A stretch of 64,000 nucleotides of DNA from NCBI GenBank assembly GCA_965215315.1, contig CBDCDB010000008.1:1798001-1862000 (forward strand), read 5' to 3'. The stretch comes from Truepera sp965215315 (GTDB lineage: Bacteria > Deinococcota > Deinococci > Deinococcales > Trueperaceae). Below the pieces are notes generated by a model, which was given only the letters and a program-made list of their open reading frames with translations, was not told where the DNA came from and did not search any database. Below, in pieces: positions 8,481 to 17,082 of this stretch. The position numbers and the translations under genes are program-made. Each line of letters begins with the position of its first letter. The stretch's first letter is position 1.

Positions 8481-8535
8481 ACAGTCTCTCTTTCTCTAGG
8501 ACGCAACCAGACAAATTTACTCTTTGAGGTTTGGA

Positions 8536-8567
8536 CTTACACTGTAAGGTAAACCTTACAGTGTAAG
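8536..8567. promoter_or_regulatory. Perfect operator palindrome between the TetR and NmrA-like genes
   Basis: Two perfect 15-base arms (left begins CTTACACTGTAAGGT) separated by AA. It lies 56 bases before each start codon, where it can overlap both promoters, as expected for a TetR dimer operator controlling both genes. Confidence 0.85.
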
Positions 8568-8623
8568 CTTGTCAAGTATGCTGAGACTTAGTCTGTGAGC
8601 CACGCAAGAGTCAGGATATAGCT

Positions 8624-9295
8624 GTGACGAAGGATGACCTGAGTACCGAGCCTCGAGTCCCCTTAACCAGAGCGGACGTTTTACAGGCTGCCGTCGCACT
8701 CGCTGACGAAGGGGGCGTCGCGGCGCTCTCGATGCGTAAACTTGCCGAAAAGCTCGGGGTCAAAGCGATGTCTTTGTACCATCATGTTGCCAACAAAGAC
8801 GAGGTTTTGGACGGAATGGTTGATGCAGTTTTCAGTGAAATCGCACTGCCTATAGATAAAATCGACTGGAAAACAGCAATGCGGCAGCGTGCGTTCTCGG
8901 CCCGTGCCGCGCTTTTGCGCCACCGCTGGGCTGTCGGACTGTTAGATTCGCGGGCTAATCCCGGCCCAGCGACGCTTAACCACCACGACGCCGTAATCGG
9001 CACTCTACGCGGGACAGGTTTTTCGGTCGCAGGAGCAGCGCACGCGTTTTCGGTTTTGGACAGCTACATCTACGGTTTTGTACTGCAAGAGCTGAGCTTG
9101 CCGTTTGAGACGTCAGCTGAACTTGGGGAGGTCGCAGAGGCGATCCTCGAGCAAGCTGCTACCGACTATCCTCACCTCACCGAGCTAACCACCCAGCACG
9201 CCCTTAAACCCGGTTACGCCTTCGCCAATGAGTTCGACTTCGGCTTGGAGCTTATTTTAGACGGGCTCGAGCGGCTTCGCGCAGACCAGCTTTAG
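8624..9295 (+). CDS. TetR-family transcriptional regulator
   Basis: A 223-residue repressor. The helix-turn-helix is at about residues 28-57 (ALSMRKLAEKLGVKAMSLYHHVANKDEVL), typical for TetR. The C-terminal ~140 residues resemble the tetracycline-repressor-type ligand domain. GTG start with AGGA nine bases upstream. It faces the NmrA-like gene across a palindrome, so autoregulation plus control of that oxidoreductase is likely; the inducer is unknown. Confidence 0.92.
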   Translation: MTKDDLSTEPRVPLTRADVLQAAVALADEGGVAALSMRKLAEKLGVKAMSLYHHVANKDEVLDGMVDAVFSEIALPIDKIDWKTAMRQRAFSARAALLRHRWAVGLLDSRANPGPATLNHHDAVIGTLRGTGFSVAGAAHAFSVLDSYIYGFVLQELSLPFETSAELGEVAEAILEQAATDYPHLTELTTQHALKPGYAFANEFDFGLELILDGLERLRADQL

Positions 9296-9532
9296 AAACT
9301 GTTGCGAGAGTTCTGTCGCAGCCTCTAGCGCTGTTTTCACACGTTTTAACATCTAAAAGGCTGTGCTTGCGCGTTTGTGTTAGCTCGTGCTACGCTCTGC
9401 TAAAGACTTAATCTCAGGGCGGTTTTTACGGGCTGTTTGTAATCTATATATGAACTAAAGGGGTAGAGGCTTGTTCTCAGCGCTTCAGCTACCGGTGATG
9501 AATGTGGGCTCGAGCAGCGCCCCTAGCTCCCT

Positions 9533-11053
9533 ATGACAGGTACGGCTCCACTCTTAGAGTTGGTCGGCATCCATAAAAGTTTTGCAGGCGTTCAGGCGCT
9601 CCGCGGCGTTGACTTTGCGGTGCAGGCGGGTGAAGTTCACGCGCTCTTGGGTGAGAACGGGGCGGGCAAATCGACGCTCATCAAGACGGTCGCAGGGGTT
9701 CATCAACCTGATGGTGGCGAGTTGCGGTTTGAAGGACGAGCTGTTCGTTTCAGTACGCCCAAAGACGCGCAAAAACTCGGTATCAATACCATCTATCAGG
9801 AGCTGAGCCTCTACCCCGAACTTACGGTCGCCGAAAATATCTTTATGGGGCACGCACCCTACCGCCGGGTCGGGCCGTTTAAGGTGATGGACTGGGACAC
9901 GATATTTCGCCGCGCGGGTGAGCTGTTAGCCGAACTAGACGTGTACAACCTCGATGTACGCGGTAAGGTCGGGGCGCTCAGTATCGGCAACCGGCAACGC
10001 GTCGAGATTGCCAAAGCCCTCTCGCTCAACGCCAAGCTGCTGATCATGGATGAACCGACCGCCGCGCTCGGCGAAACGGATACCCTGCACCTCTTCCGGA
10101 CGGTGCGTCTACTCCGTGACCGAGGGGTCGGCGTCGTCTATATTTCGCACAAACTCAGCGAAGTATTCGAGCTTGCCGACCGGGTAACGGTTTTGCGCGA
10201 CGGGCAGTATATCGGCACGAAACAGGTCGCAGAGACCGATGAGCAGAGCCTGATCAGCATGATGGTCGGGCGCGACGTGGGAACGCTGTTTCCCAAGCAG
10301 GAGAGTGAAGTGGGAGAGGTAGTGCTCGAGCTTCGCCACATCAACCGCGCCCCGCACACGCACGACGTTTCGTTCAAACTTCGGGCCGGTGAAATCGTCG
10401 GGCTAGCCGGACTCGTCGGCTCAGGCCGGAGCGAAACGGCGCAGGCTATCTTCGGCACGCTCCCGGCGCACAGCGGCGAGATTTTGGTCGCGGGCAAACC
10501 TGTCACCATTCGAGACCCGGCTCAAGCCGTCGCGCACGGCGTCGCCTACGTCCCTGAAGACCGGGGTACGCAGGGGCTTATCAAAGAGATGACGCTCCGC
10601 GAAAACACCTCGCTGGCGGTGCTTAAGCAGGTGGCCAAAGGCGGGTTTATCGACGTAGGTCAGGAGCGGCGGATGGCGCAGGACGCCATCAAGCAGTTCG
10701 GCATCCGCGCCTACGGCCCCGAGCAGCTTGTCGGGACGCTTTCAGGCGGCAATCAGCAGAAGGTCGTCGTCGGCAAGTGGTTGGCGAGCAGTCCCAAAGT
10801 GTTAATTATCGACGAACCGACGCGCGGCGTTGACGTTGGCGCAAAAGCTGAGATTCACCGGCTCATCGGGCAACTTGCAGCGGAACAAGGTCTAGCCATC
10901 CTGATGATCTCGTCGGAGCTCCCGGAGATTTTAGGGATGAGTGACCGGGTATTGGTCATGCGTGAGGGCCGGATTGTGGCAGAGTTTGCCAGGGCCGAAG
11001 CGACACCGGAACGGGTCGGTGCGGCGATGATGAGCGAGCAGGTCGCAACGTGA
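9533..11053 (+). CDS. Sugar ABC transporter ATPase, RbsA/RhaT type, two ATPase domains
   Basis: A 506-residue tandem ATPase for carbohydrate uptake. Domain 1 (about 8-235) has Walker A GENGAGKST, signature LSIGNRQR and Walker B LLIMDEPT. Domain 2 (about 255-500) has a degenerate Walker A (GLVGSGRSE), signature LSGGNQQK and Walker B VLIIDEPTRGVD; one degenerate site is normal for the RbsA/XylG group. It heads an operon with two permeases and a binding protein, overlapping the first permease by four bases. With the downstream rhamnulokinase and aldolase it resembles the RhaSTPQ L-rhamnose importer. A TATATA at about 9444 could be the -10; I saw no operator. Confidence 0.93.
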   Translation: MTGTAPLLELVGIHKSFAGVQALRGVDFAVQAGEVHALLGENGAGKSTLIKTVAGVHQPDGGELRFEGRAVRFSTPKDAQKLGINTIYQELSLYPELTVAENIFMGHAPYRRVGPFKVMDWDTIFRRAGELLAELDVYNLDVRGKVGALSIGNRQRVEIAKALSLNAKLLIMDEPTAALGETDTLHLFRTVRLLRDRGVGVVYISHKLSEVFELADRVTVLRDGQYIGTKQVAETDEQSLISMMVGRDVGTLFPKQESEVGEVVLELRHINRAPHTHDVSFKLRAGEIVGLAGLVGSGRSETAQAIFGTLPAHSGEILVAGKPVTIRDPAQAVAHGVAYVPEDRGTQGLIKEMTLRENTSLAVLKQVAKGGFIDVGQERRMAQDAIKQFGIRAYGPEQLVGTLSGGNQQKVVVGKWLASSPKVLIIDEPTRGVDVGAKAEIHRLIGQLAAEQGLAILMISSELPEILGMSDRVLVMREGRIVAEFARAEATPERVGAAMMSEQVAT

Positions 11054-12441
11054 GTCCAAATACGAACGCAGTTCGTTCACCGCTGGCGTGGTTGCCGCTC
11101 TTACTCGGCGCAGCACTTTTGGTTTCGTATGTTTTTCTGCCCTTTGTGACGCAACCGGAGCTGGGGCCGAGTACCTTTCCGGCGGTGAACGCCTCGAGAG
11201 ACACTAACGAATTTAACCTCGAGACCAACGGTGCTCAGTTCATCTTGTTTGCGGCTGGAATTACGCTGCTCGCTGGGGTTTGGGGACTCACGAACAAGAG
11301 CGTAGGGCGTGCGGTTTCTGCCGTAACTGCACTCGGCGGCGTGCTGGTGCTGGAATACTACGCCGTCTTTTTTCTCTCTTACCGGGGCGATGAAGGCACC
11401 TATCTGAGCGCTATGGGACTGAGTTTCTGGCTGATGCTGGGATTAGGCGTTGTAATGCTCTTGCAACTTGCGCTGCCCCGTTCCGAAACGCCGCCCGAAT
11501 ACCGCCTAAACCGCCTGTTCGCCAACCAAGAGAGCGTCATCGTCGTCGCACTGGTTGTCCTATTTATCACCATCGGTCTCTCAAATCCGCGCTTTTTAGC
11601 CGAACGCAACCTGCTTGACATCTTGCAGGGCAACGCCTATATCGCCGTCGCCGCCATCGGCATGTCGATGGTGATTATTACCGGCAACATCGACATCTCA
11701 GTCGGTTCACTCATCGGTTTGTTGGCGATCATCAGCGGGCGTTTGGTCGTCAACGATGTGCCCGTCGTCGTTGCATGGCTCGTTCCGCTTCTTGTCGGCG
11801 GCGGTGTCGGCGCAGTGATCGGCCTGCTCGTCGCTTATCTGCGGATTCCCTCAATTGTCGTGACGCTCGGGATGCTTAGCATCCTCAAAGGCATCCTGAT
11901 TATCTGGACGAGTGGCGAGCGCATTACCGGAATGCCGGAAGCATTTTATCTGGCGCAGGCGCGGCCCTTCGGAATCCCGATGCCGGTCATTTTTATGCTT
12001 GTTCTGACGCTACTGGCGGCGCTCTGGCTCCGTTACAGCGGGCTTGGGCGAGCGTTTTACGCGCTCGGCGGCAACGCGGAAGCCGCGCGGCTCTCAGGCT
12101 TTTCGCAGACGCGCCTGACAATGCAGGTCTTTATCCTGAACGGCGTTTTTGCGGGCATTGCTGCCGTCCTTTACGCCACGCAGCTCAACGTCATTCAACC
12201 AACGCCGCCACCCGGTTTGGAGTTATTTGTCATTACCGCCGCCGTCGTGGGCGGAGTCAGCATCTTGGGCGGTAAGGGCACGGTTATCGGCGCGATGTTA
12301 GCAGCCATTTTGCTCAATACGATTCGCTCGGGGATGATCTTCGTGAACGTCTCCCCTTTCTGGATTCAGGCGGTGCAGGGCGTGCTGATTCTCGTCACCG
12401 TACTGCTTGACCTCTTGAGACGCCGGAGGCAACTCTTATGA
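11050..12441 (+). CDS. Sugar ABC transporter permease with extra N-terminal membrane domain
   Basis: A 463-residue BPD_transp_2 permease, about 130 residues longer than usual (~330). The core from about residue 155 has the family pattern (GMSMVIITGNIDISVGS, later AAVVGGVSILGGKGTVIG). The extra first 150 residues contain about four additional hydrophobic segments with an outward loop rich in polar residues (around ASRDTNEFNLETNG). Start is a GTG in a GTGA overlap with the ATPase gene. Overlaps the next permease by four bases. The extension may be a family variant or a fused accessory domain. Confidence 0.9.
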   Translation: MSPNTNAVRSPLAWLPLLLGAALLVSYVFLPFVTQPELGPSTFPAVNASRDTNEFNLETNGAQFILFAAGITLLAGVWGLTNKSVGRAVSAVTALGGVLVLEYYAVFFLSYRGDEGTYLSAMGLSFWLMLGLGVVMLLQLALPRSETPPEYRLNRLFANQESVIVVALVVLFITIGLSNPRFLAERNLLDILQGNAYIAVAAIGMSMVIITGNIDISVGSLIGLLAIISGRLVVNDVPVVVAWLVPLLVGGGVGAVIGLLVAYLRIPSIVVTLGMLSILKGILIIWTSGERITGMPEAFYLAQARPFGIPMPVIFMLVLTLLAALWLRYSGLGRAFYALGGNAEAARLSGFSQTRLTMQVFILNGVFAGIAAVLYATQLNVIQPTPPPGLELFVITAAVVGGVSILGGKGTVIGAMLAAILLNTIRSGMIFVNVSPFWIQAVQGVLILVTVLLDLLRRRRQLL

Positions 12442-13430
12442 CGCGCCAAACGTCTGCACACACGCCGAGTCTGGCACAGCGCGTGCGGAATATCATTTTG
12501 AGCCAAGAGGGAATCTTATTCGTCATTCTAGTCATCGTGATTGCGGTACTCGCAGGGCGTAGCGACGCCTTTTTTACGCCGCGCAACCTCATCAATCAGG
12601 GTCGGTTGATGAGCGAGGTCGGATTAGTGGCCTTGCCGATGACCTTTATTATCGTGACAGGCGGCATCGACCTCTCGGTCGGCTCGATTCTGGGACTTTG
12701 TGCGATTTTACTCGGCGTCCTCTGGCAGGGGTTGGGGATTCCGCTCGGGATTGTGCTGATTCTGGTGCTGGTCGTCGGTATGTTAGCCGGGGTGTTTAAC
12801 GCAGCCTTTATCGTCCAGGTCGGCGTGCCACCGCTGATTATGACGCTGGCGACGCTGGCGCTCTACCGGGGTTTGGCGCAAGGTATTAGTCAGGCGCGGA
12901 GTGTGACGGGCTATCCCGAATGGTTTTTCTGGTTCGGTCAGGGTCGGATCGCCGGATTACCCGTGCAGCTGTGGGCTTTTATCATCATGGCGGTCGTTTC
13001 AGGGGTAGGTCTCCGCAGTACGACACTCGGGCGCTCGCTCTACGCCGTCGGAAATAATCCCATCGGCGCACGCTTCTCCGGGCTTCCGGTCGGACGCAAT
13101 CTACTCATTATCTACGCCTTTTCCGGCTTGATGGCGGCGCTCGCCGCGATCATCTTCGTCTCGAGAGTCACCACTACCCGGAGCGACATGGGGACGGGGC
13201 TCGAGCTAGACGCCATCGCCGCCGTGGTGTTAGGCGGCACCAGCATTTTCGGCGGTAAAGGCAGCATCTTCGGCACAATTTTGGGTCTCGTATTGATTCA
13301 ACTTCTAAAAAACGGTTTAGCCCTGACCGGCGTTACGAGCGACGCGACGATTATCGTCATCGGTAGCACCCTGATCTTGGCCATTCTCGTGAATAACCTG
13401 ATTCAGCGTCTTCGGGGAGGGTTTATGTAG
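12438..13430 (+). CDS. Sugar ABC transporter permease
   Basis: A 330-residue permease of normal length with 8-10 predicted membrane segments and the conserved FIIVTGGIDLSVGS and AAVVLGGTSIFGGKG blocks of the RbsC/RhaP/RhaQ group. It starts at an ATGA overlap with the first permease, so the two are coupled and probably form a heterodimer. The binding-protein gene follows after 60 bases with its own strong ribosome-binding site. Confidence 0.93.
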   Translation: MTRQTSAHTPSLAQRVRNIILSQEGILFVILVIVIAVLAGRSDAFFTPRNLINQGRLMSEVGLVALPMTFIIVTGGIDLSVGSILGLCAILLGVLWQGLGIPLGIVLILVLVVGMLAGVFNAAFIVQVGVPPLIMTLATLALYRGLAQGISQARSVTGYPEWFFWFGQGRIAGLPVQLWAFIIMAVVSGVGLRSTTLGRSLYAVGNNPIGARFSGLPVGRNLLIIYAFSGLMAALAAIIFVSRVTTTRSDMGTGLELDAIAAVVLGGTSIFGGKGSIFGTILGLVLIQLLKNGLALTGVTSDATIIVIGSTLILAILVNNLIQRLRGGFM

Positions 13431-13490
13431 AACTTGGATGCCAGAAACGGACTCGAGCCTTCACCCATTCACCACTCAACCGGAGGATTT

Positions 13491-14603
13491 ATGAACACTG
13501 TAAAACTTACTGCCTTACTCGTTACCGCGTCACTTTTTAGCCTCAGCATGGCTCAAAGCTCGTGGGACGGCGGTGACGACCTGCCGACCAATCCACTGCC
13601 GTGCGGCAGCGAAGCCGCGCCCGCACCCGCCGCGCAACCCTACGACGGCGGCAGCGCCAGCGGCGCAGCGATCGCCGCAGGAGATTCACTCAGCTTTGTA
13701 GACGTGCCGAAACTCGTCGGCATCGGCTATTTCAACGCGACCTCGCAGGGTATTCAGGAGGCCGCTGAAGAACTCGGCAATATGACCGGCAGAACGGACG
13801 GCCCGACCGAAGCGAATATCGACGACCAGATTGCAGTCATTGAAAATTACATCTCGAGCGGTAGCGTTCAGGGCATCTTGTTCGCCGCGAACGACCCGGT
13901 AGCGATTTCACCGGTCTTAAAACGGGCTTTAGAAGAGGGCATTCACGTCGTCGGTTACGACGCCAACAGTCAACCCGACGCACGCGAGTGGTTCGTCAAC
14001 CAGGCCGAGTTCAACGGGATTGCCAAAGCGATGATCGACAGCATGGCCGCTGAAAAGGGTGAAGACGCGCAGTTCGGCATCGTCACCAGCACCTTTACGA
14101 CCCCGAATCAGGCCCGCTGGATTGCCGAGATGCAGGCGTATCAGGAATCGTGCTTTCCGGAGATGGGCTGGCTCGAGACGCTCGAGGCCCAAGAAGACGC
14201 CGTGCAGTCGTTTAATCAGGCAAATACGCTTATCAACAAATATGGTGACGACCTGGACGGCATTTTCGGCATGACGAGCGTAGCAACGCCCTCATCGGCA
14301 GACGCCGTAACGCAGGCCGGACTTTGCGGTGAAGTCGCCGTCATCGGACTCGCCACCCCCAACGATATGAAGCCCTATGTAGACGCGGATTGTGTCAAGT
14401 CGGTCGTGCTTTGGAACCCCATTGATCTCGGTTACGCCGCGACGTATGTGCTGCGGGCAGCAGCCGAAGGAACGCTGACCGCTGACTCAAGCACCGTTTC
14501 CGCCGGACGCTTGGGCGATTTGCAGATTGTCAACGGCTCGGAAGTCTTGCTCGGCGCACCGTTTATCTTTACGGCCGAGAACATCAACGATTTCAATTTT
14601 TAA
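13491..14603 (+). CDS. Sugar-binding lipoprotein-like or periplasmic protein, RhaS type
   Basis: A 370-residue substrate-binding protein. A Sec signal peptide covers about 20 residues, ending SMAQS; it has no lipobox, so the mature protein is probably free or held by another route. A Pro/Ala/Gly-rich linker (to about residue 65) precedes the type I periplasmic fold beginning PKLVGIGYFNATSQGIQEAA, close to rhamnose-binding RhaS. Start ATG 13491 has GGAGG seven bases upstream; an upstream in-frame TTG at 13434 is unlikely. A strong hairpin follows the gene, fitting the usual higher expression of binding proteins. Likely ligand: rhamnose or a related deoxysugar, by context. Confidence 0.9.
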   Translation: MNTVKLTALLVTASLFSLSMAQSSWDGGDDLPTNPLPCGSEAAPAPAAQPYDGGSASGAAIAAGDSLSFVDVPKLVGIGYFNATSQGIQEAAEELGNMTGRTDGPTEANIDDQIAVIENYISSGSVQGILFAANDPVAISPVLKRALEEGIHVVGYDANSQPDAREWFVNQAEFNGIAKAMIDSMAAEKGEDAQFGIVTSTFTTPNQARWIAEMQAYQESCFPEMGWLETLEAQEDAVQSFNQANTLINKYGDDLDGIFGMTSVATPSSADAVTQAGLCGEVAVIGLATPNDMKPYVDADCVKSVVLWNPIDLGYAATYVLRAAAEGTLTADSSTVSAGRLGDLQIVNGSEVLLGAPFIFTAENINDFNF

Positions 14604-14628
14604 GCCCTTGTTGCCGTAAAACAGAACG

Positions 14629-14653
14629 CACCCGTAGCCCCGTGCTGCGGGTG
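14629..14653 (+). terminator. Hairpin after the binding-protein gene
   Basis: A 10-bp stem with one G-U pair (CACCCGTAGC with GCTGCGGGTG) and a 5-base loop, followed by TACGTTT. Probably reduces read-through from the transporter operon into the aldolase and kinase genes, or stabilises the upstream mRNA. Confidence 0.55.
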
Positions 14654-14691
14654 TACGTTTAGCTAACTGCATTATTTTTATAGAGGTCACT

Positions 14692-15486
14692 GTGACAAAC
14701 TTTCAAGCTGACGTGCTGCAACAAGGCGGCGCTAGACAAAGGGCGGTACGTCGGGAACTCGTAGACCTCGCCCAAACCCTCGGAGACCCGGCTCGCTCGC
14801 TGGCTATTTTGGGCGAAGGCAACGTCAGCGCCCGTGCGGACGAAGAAACATTCTGGGTCAAGGCGTCGGGGAGCAGTCTGGGGACGCTCGTCCCCGCCGA
14901 CCTGAGCCGGGTTCGTTTTAAAACGGTTTTAGACGTTCTAGACAGAGACGAAATGAGCGAAGCTGAGGTTGAGGCGGTGCTCGTCGAAGCACAAGTTGAC
15001 CCGGCGCACAAAAAACCCTCAGTCGAGACCTTTTTACACGCGCTCTGCTTACAAAACGGCGCAATGTGGGTGGCGCACACGCACGCAGAGGCCGTCAACC
15101 GAATTTTGTGCAGCACGCTCGGCGCAAGACCGTTCAAGCAGCATATCTTTCCCGATGCGGTGGTCGTTTGCGGCGTCGCTCCGGCAGTTGTCCCGTATGT
15201 TGACCCCGGTTTCGGCCTCGCCAAAGCGGTGCAAGGGGAGCTTTTACGGTACAGAGACGCTTACGACACCCTGCCCAAACTCTTACTGCTCGAGAATCAC
15301 GGGCTGGTCGCGCTCGGCGGCAGCGCCCGCGAAGCCCTCAACATCACCCTGATGACCGACAAGTGGGCGCGGACGCTCGCAGGTACTTACGCGCTCGGTG
15401 GGCCGAACTTTTTGCCCGAAGAAGAGGTGACGCGGATTGATACCCGCTTGGATGAACACTACCGCCGCGCACGGTTGGTTGAATAA
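14692..15486 (+). CDS. Class II aldolase/adducin family protein, sugar-phosphate aldolase
   Basis: A 264-residue zinc-dependent aldolase of the fuculose/rhamnulose-phosphate type, expected to split a ketose 1-phosphate into dihydroxyacetone phosphate and an aldehyde. Visible features: GEGNVSAR near the N-terminus (phosphate site), PSVETFLHAL with the catalytic Glu position, zinc ligands in AHTHAEAV and a later His in ENHGLVALGG. GTG start with GAGGT upstream. It overlaps the rhamnulokinase gene by one base, so rhamnulose 1-phosphate is the best guess for its substrate. It lacks the dehydrogenase fusion of the rhizobial RhaD type. Confidence 0.88.
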   Translation: MTNFQADVLQQGGARQRAVRRELVDLAQTLGDPARSLAILGEGNVSARADEETFWVKASGSSLGTLVPADLSRVRFKTVLDVLDRDEMSEAEVEAVLVEAQVDPAHKKPSVETFLHALCLQNGAMWVAHTHAEAVNRILCSTLGARPFKQHIFPDAVVVCGVAPAVVPYVDPGFGLAKAVQGELLRYRDAYDTLPKLLLLENHGLVALGGSAREALNITLMTDKWARTLAGTYALGGPNFLPEEEVTRIDTRLDEHYRRARLVE

Positions 15487-16967
15487 TGGCTGAGTCGGCG
15501 AACTTTCTAGCGGTGGATTTAGGAGCCTCGAGCGGTCGCGTGCTGCTCGGGACGCTGACCGGTGAACGCTTCGAGCTGCGCGAACTGCACCGGTTTGCCA
15601 ACGGCCCGGTGCGGCTGGGTAGAGGGGTTTCAAACTCGAGCTTGTACTGGAATCCGCTCGAGCTGTGGCGTCAAGTTCAGAGTGCGCTCAGCCAGTATGC
15701 CCGCGAAGTCAAGGCTCCGCTAGACGGCATCGGCGTAGACACTTGGGGCGTAGATTTTGCGCTGCTGGACGGGCGTGGCGACCTCCTCGGCAACCCCCAC
15801 CACTACCGCGACCCCCGCACCGACGGGGTAATGGACAAGGTTTTCGAGCAGGTTCCCAAAACCGAGTTGTACCGCCGCACCGGGTTACAATTTATGCAGA
15901 TCAATACGCTCTATCAGCTTTATAGCCTGAAAGGACACGCACAGTTAGAGGCAGCGGAGACGCTTTTAATGATGCCTGACCTGTTTCACTACTGGCTGAC
16001 CGGCGAAGTTTACGGCGAAACGACGGTCGCCTCGACAAGTCAGCTCTTAGACGCGACAACCCGGCAATGGGACACTGACCTTTTGAAAACGTTGGGGCTA
16101 CCCGGTCACATTTTACCCCCCCTCGTACCGCCCGGAACCGTTTTAGGAACGCTTCACCCCGCCGTCGCCAAAGACACGCAGCTGTCGCCCGACACGCCTG
16201 TCGTCGCGCCCGCAACGCACGACACCGCGAGCGCTTTTGCGGCGCTTTCCGGCGGCGGGATGTTCGTCAGCTCCGGTACCTGGAGCTTAGTCGGAACCAA
16301 AATTGCCGAACCTATCTTGACGCCTGAAGCGTTGGCACTCGACTTTACCAACGAGAGCGGCGTCGGCGGCACCGTCCGACTGCTTAAAAATGTCGCAGGC
16401 TTGTGGCTTTTGCAGGGGTGCCGTAAACAGTGGGCCGCAGAAGGCCACGACTACGGCTGGGAACAGCTCTTACTGTTGGGCGAACAGGCCGAGGCGTTTC
16501 GCAGCCTCATCGACCCCGGCGCGGAGACGTTCTTAAATCCGGACAGTATGCCGGAGGCCATCCGGCAAGCTTGCTGTAAACACGGCGAACCGGAACCGGA
16601 CGGTATCGGCGCGTTCGTTCGCTGCTGTTTGGAGAGTCTGGCGCTCAAATACCGGAGCGTATTAGACGACCTCGAGACCCTCACCGGCACCTCTATGGAC
16701 ACGGTGCGAATCGTCGGCGGCGGCTCTCAAAACACACTTTTATGCCAGTACACCGCCAACGCCTGCCGCCGCTCGGTCGCCGCTGGCCCCGCTGAAGCTA
16801 CCGCGCTCGGCAACCTGATGATGCAGGCGTTGGCTCGCGGCTTTTTGCCCGATTTGGCAGCGGGACGGGCGGTTGTGGCAGCCTCGAGCCCCCAAATCCA
16901 TTACGAGCCGCAGAACGGTCAAGCGTGGGAAGACGCCTACAAACGCTTTCACCGTCTCTTTTCGTAG
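15486..16967 (+). CDS. rhaB: Rhamnulokinase
   Basis: A 493-residue FGGY-family kinase. The N-terminal LAVDLGASSGRVLLG is typical of rhamnulokinases rather than xylulo- or glycerol kinases. Two actin-like ATPase domains follow; GVDTWGVDFALLD holds the catalytic Asp and ATHDTASAFAAL and GGGSQNTLLCQ are C-domain nucleotide-site blocks. Phosphorylates L-rhamnulose at C1, feeding the adjacent aldolase. Starts within TAATG of the aldolase stop. No rhamnose isomerase gene is in the window, so the ketose must come from an isomerase elsewhere or be imported directly. Confidence 0.9.
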   Translation: MAESANFLAVDLGASSGRVLLGTLTGERFELRELHRFANGPVRLGRGVSNSSLYWNPLELWRQVQSALSQYAREVKAPLDGIGVDTWGVDFALLDGRGDLLGNPHHYRDPRTDGVMDKVFEQVPKTELYRRTGLQFMQINTLYQLYSLKGHAQLEAAETLLMMPDLFHYWLTGEVYGETTVASTSQLLDATTRQWDTDLLKTLGLPGHILPPLVPPGTVLGTLHPAVAKDTQLSPDTPVVAPATHDTASAFAALSGGGMFVSSGTWSLVGTKIAEPILTPEALALDFTNESGVGGTVRLLKNVAGLWLLQGCRKQWAAEGHDYGWEQLLLLGEQAEAFRSLIDPGAETFLNPDSMPEAIRQACCKHGEPEPDGIGAFVRCCLESLALKYRSVLDDLETLTGTSMDTVRIVGGGSQNTLLCQYTANACRRSVAAGPAEATALGNLMMQALARGFLPDLAAGRAVVAASSPQIHYEPQNGQAWEDAYKRFHRLFS

Positions 16968-17082
16968 CACTGTTTTACGGCACTGTATTTTTACCGTACT
17001 TTTAACGAAACCGTCGGCACCGTAAACCTCGCCCCGGAGCTTGTCCCTGCGGAGCACCTGAGCGGGTTAAGCTGAACCTTCG

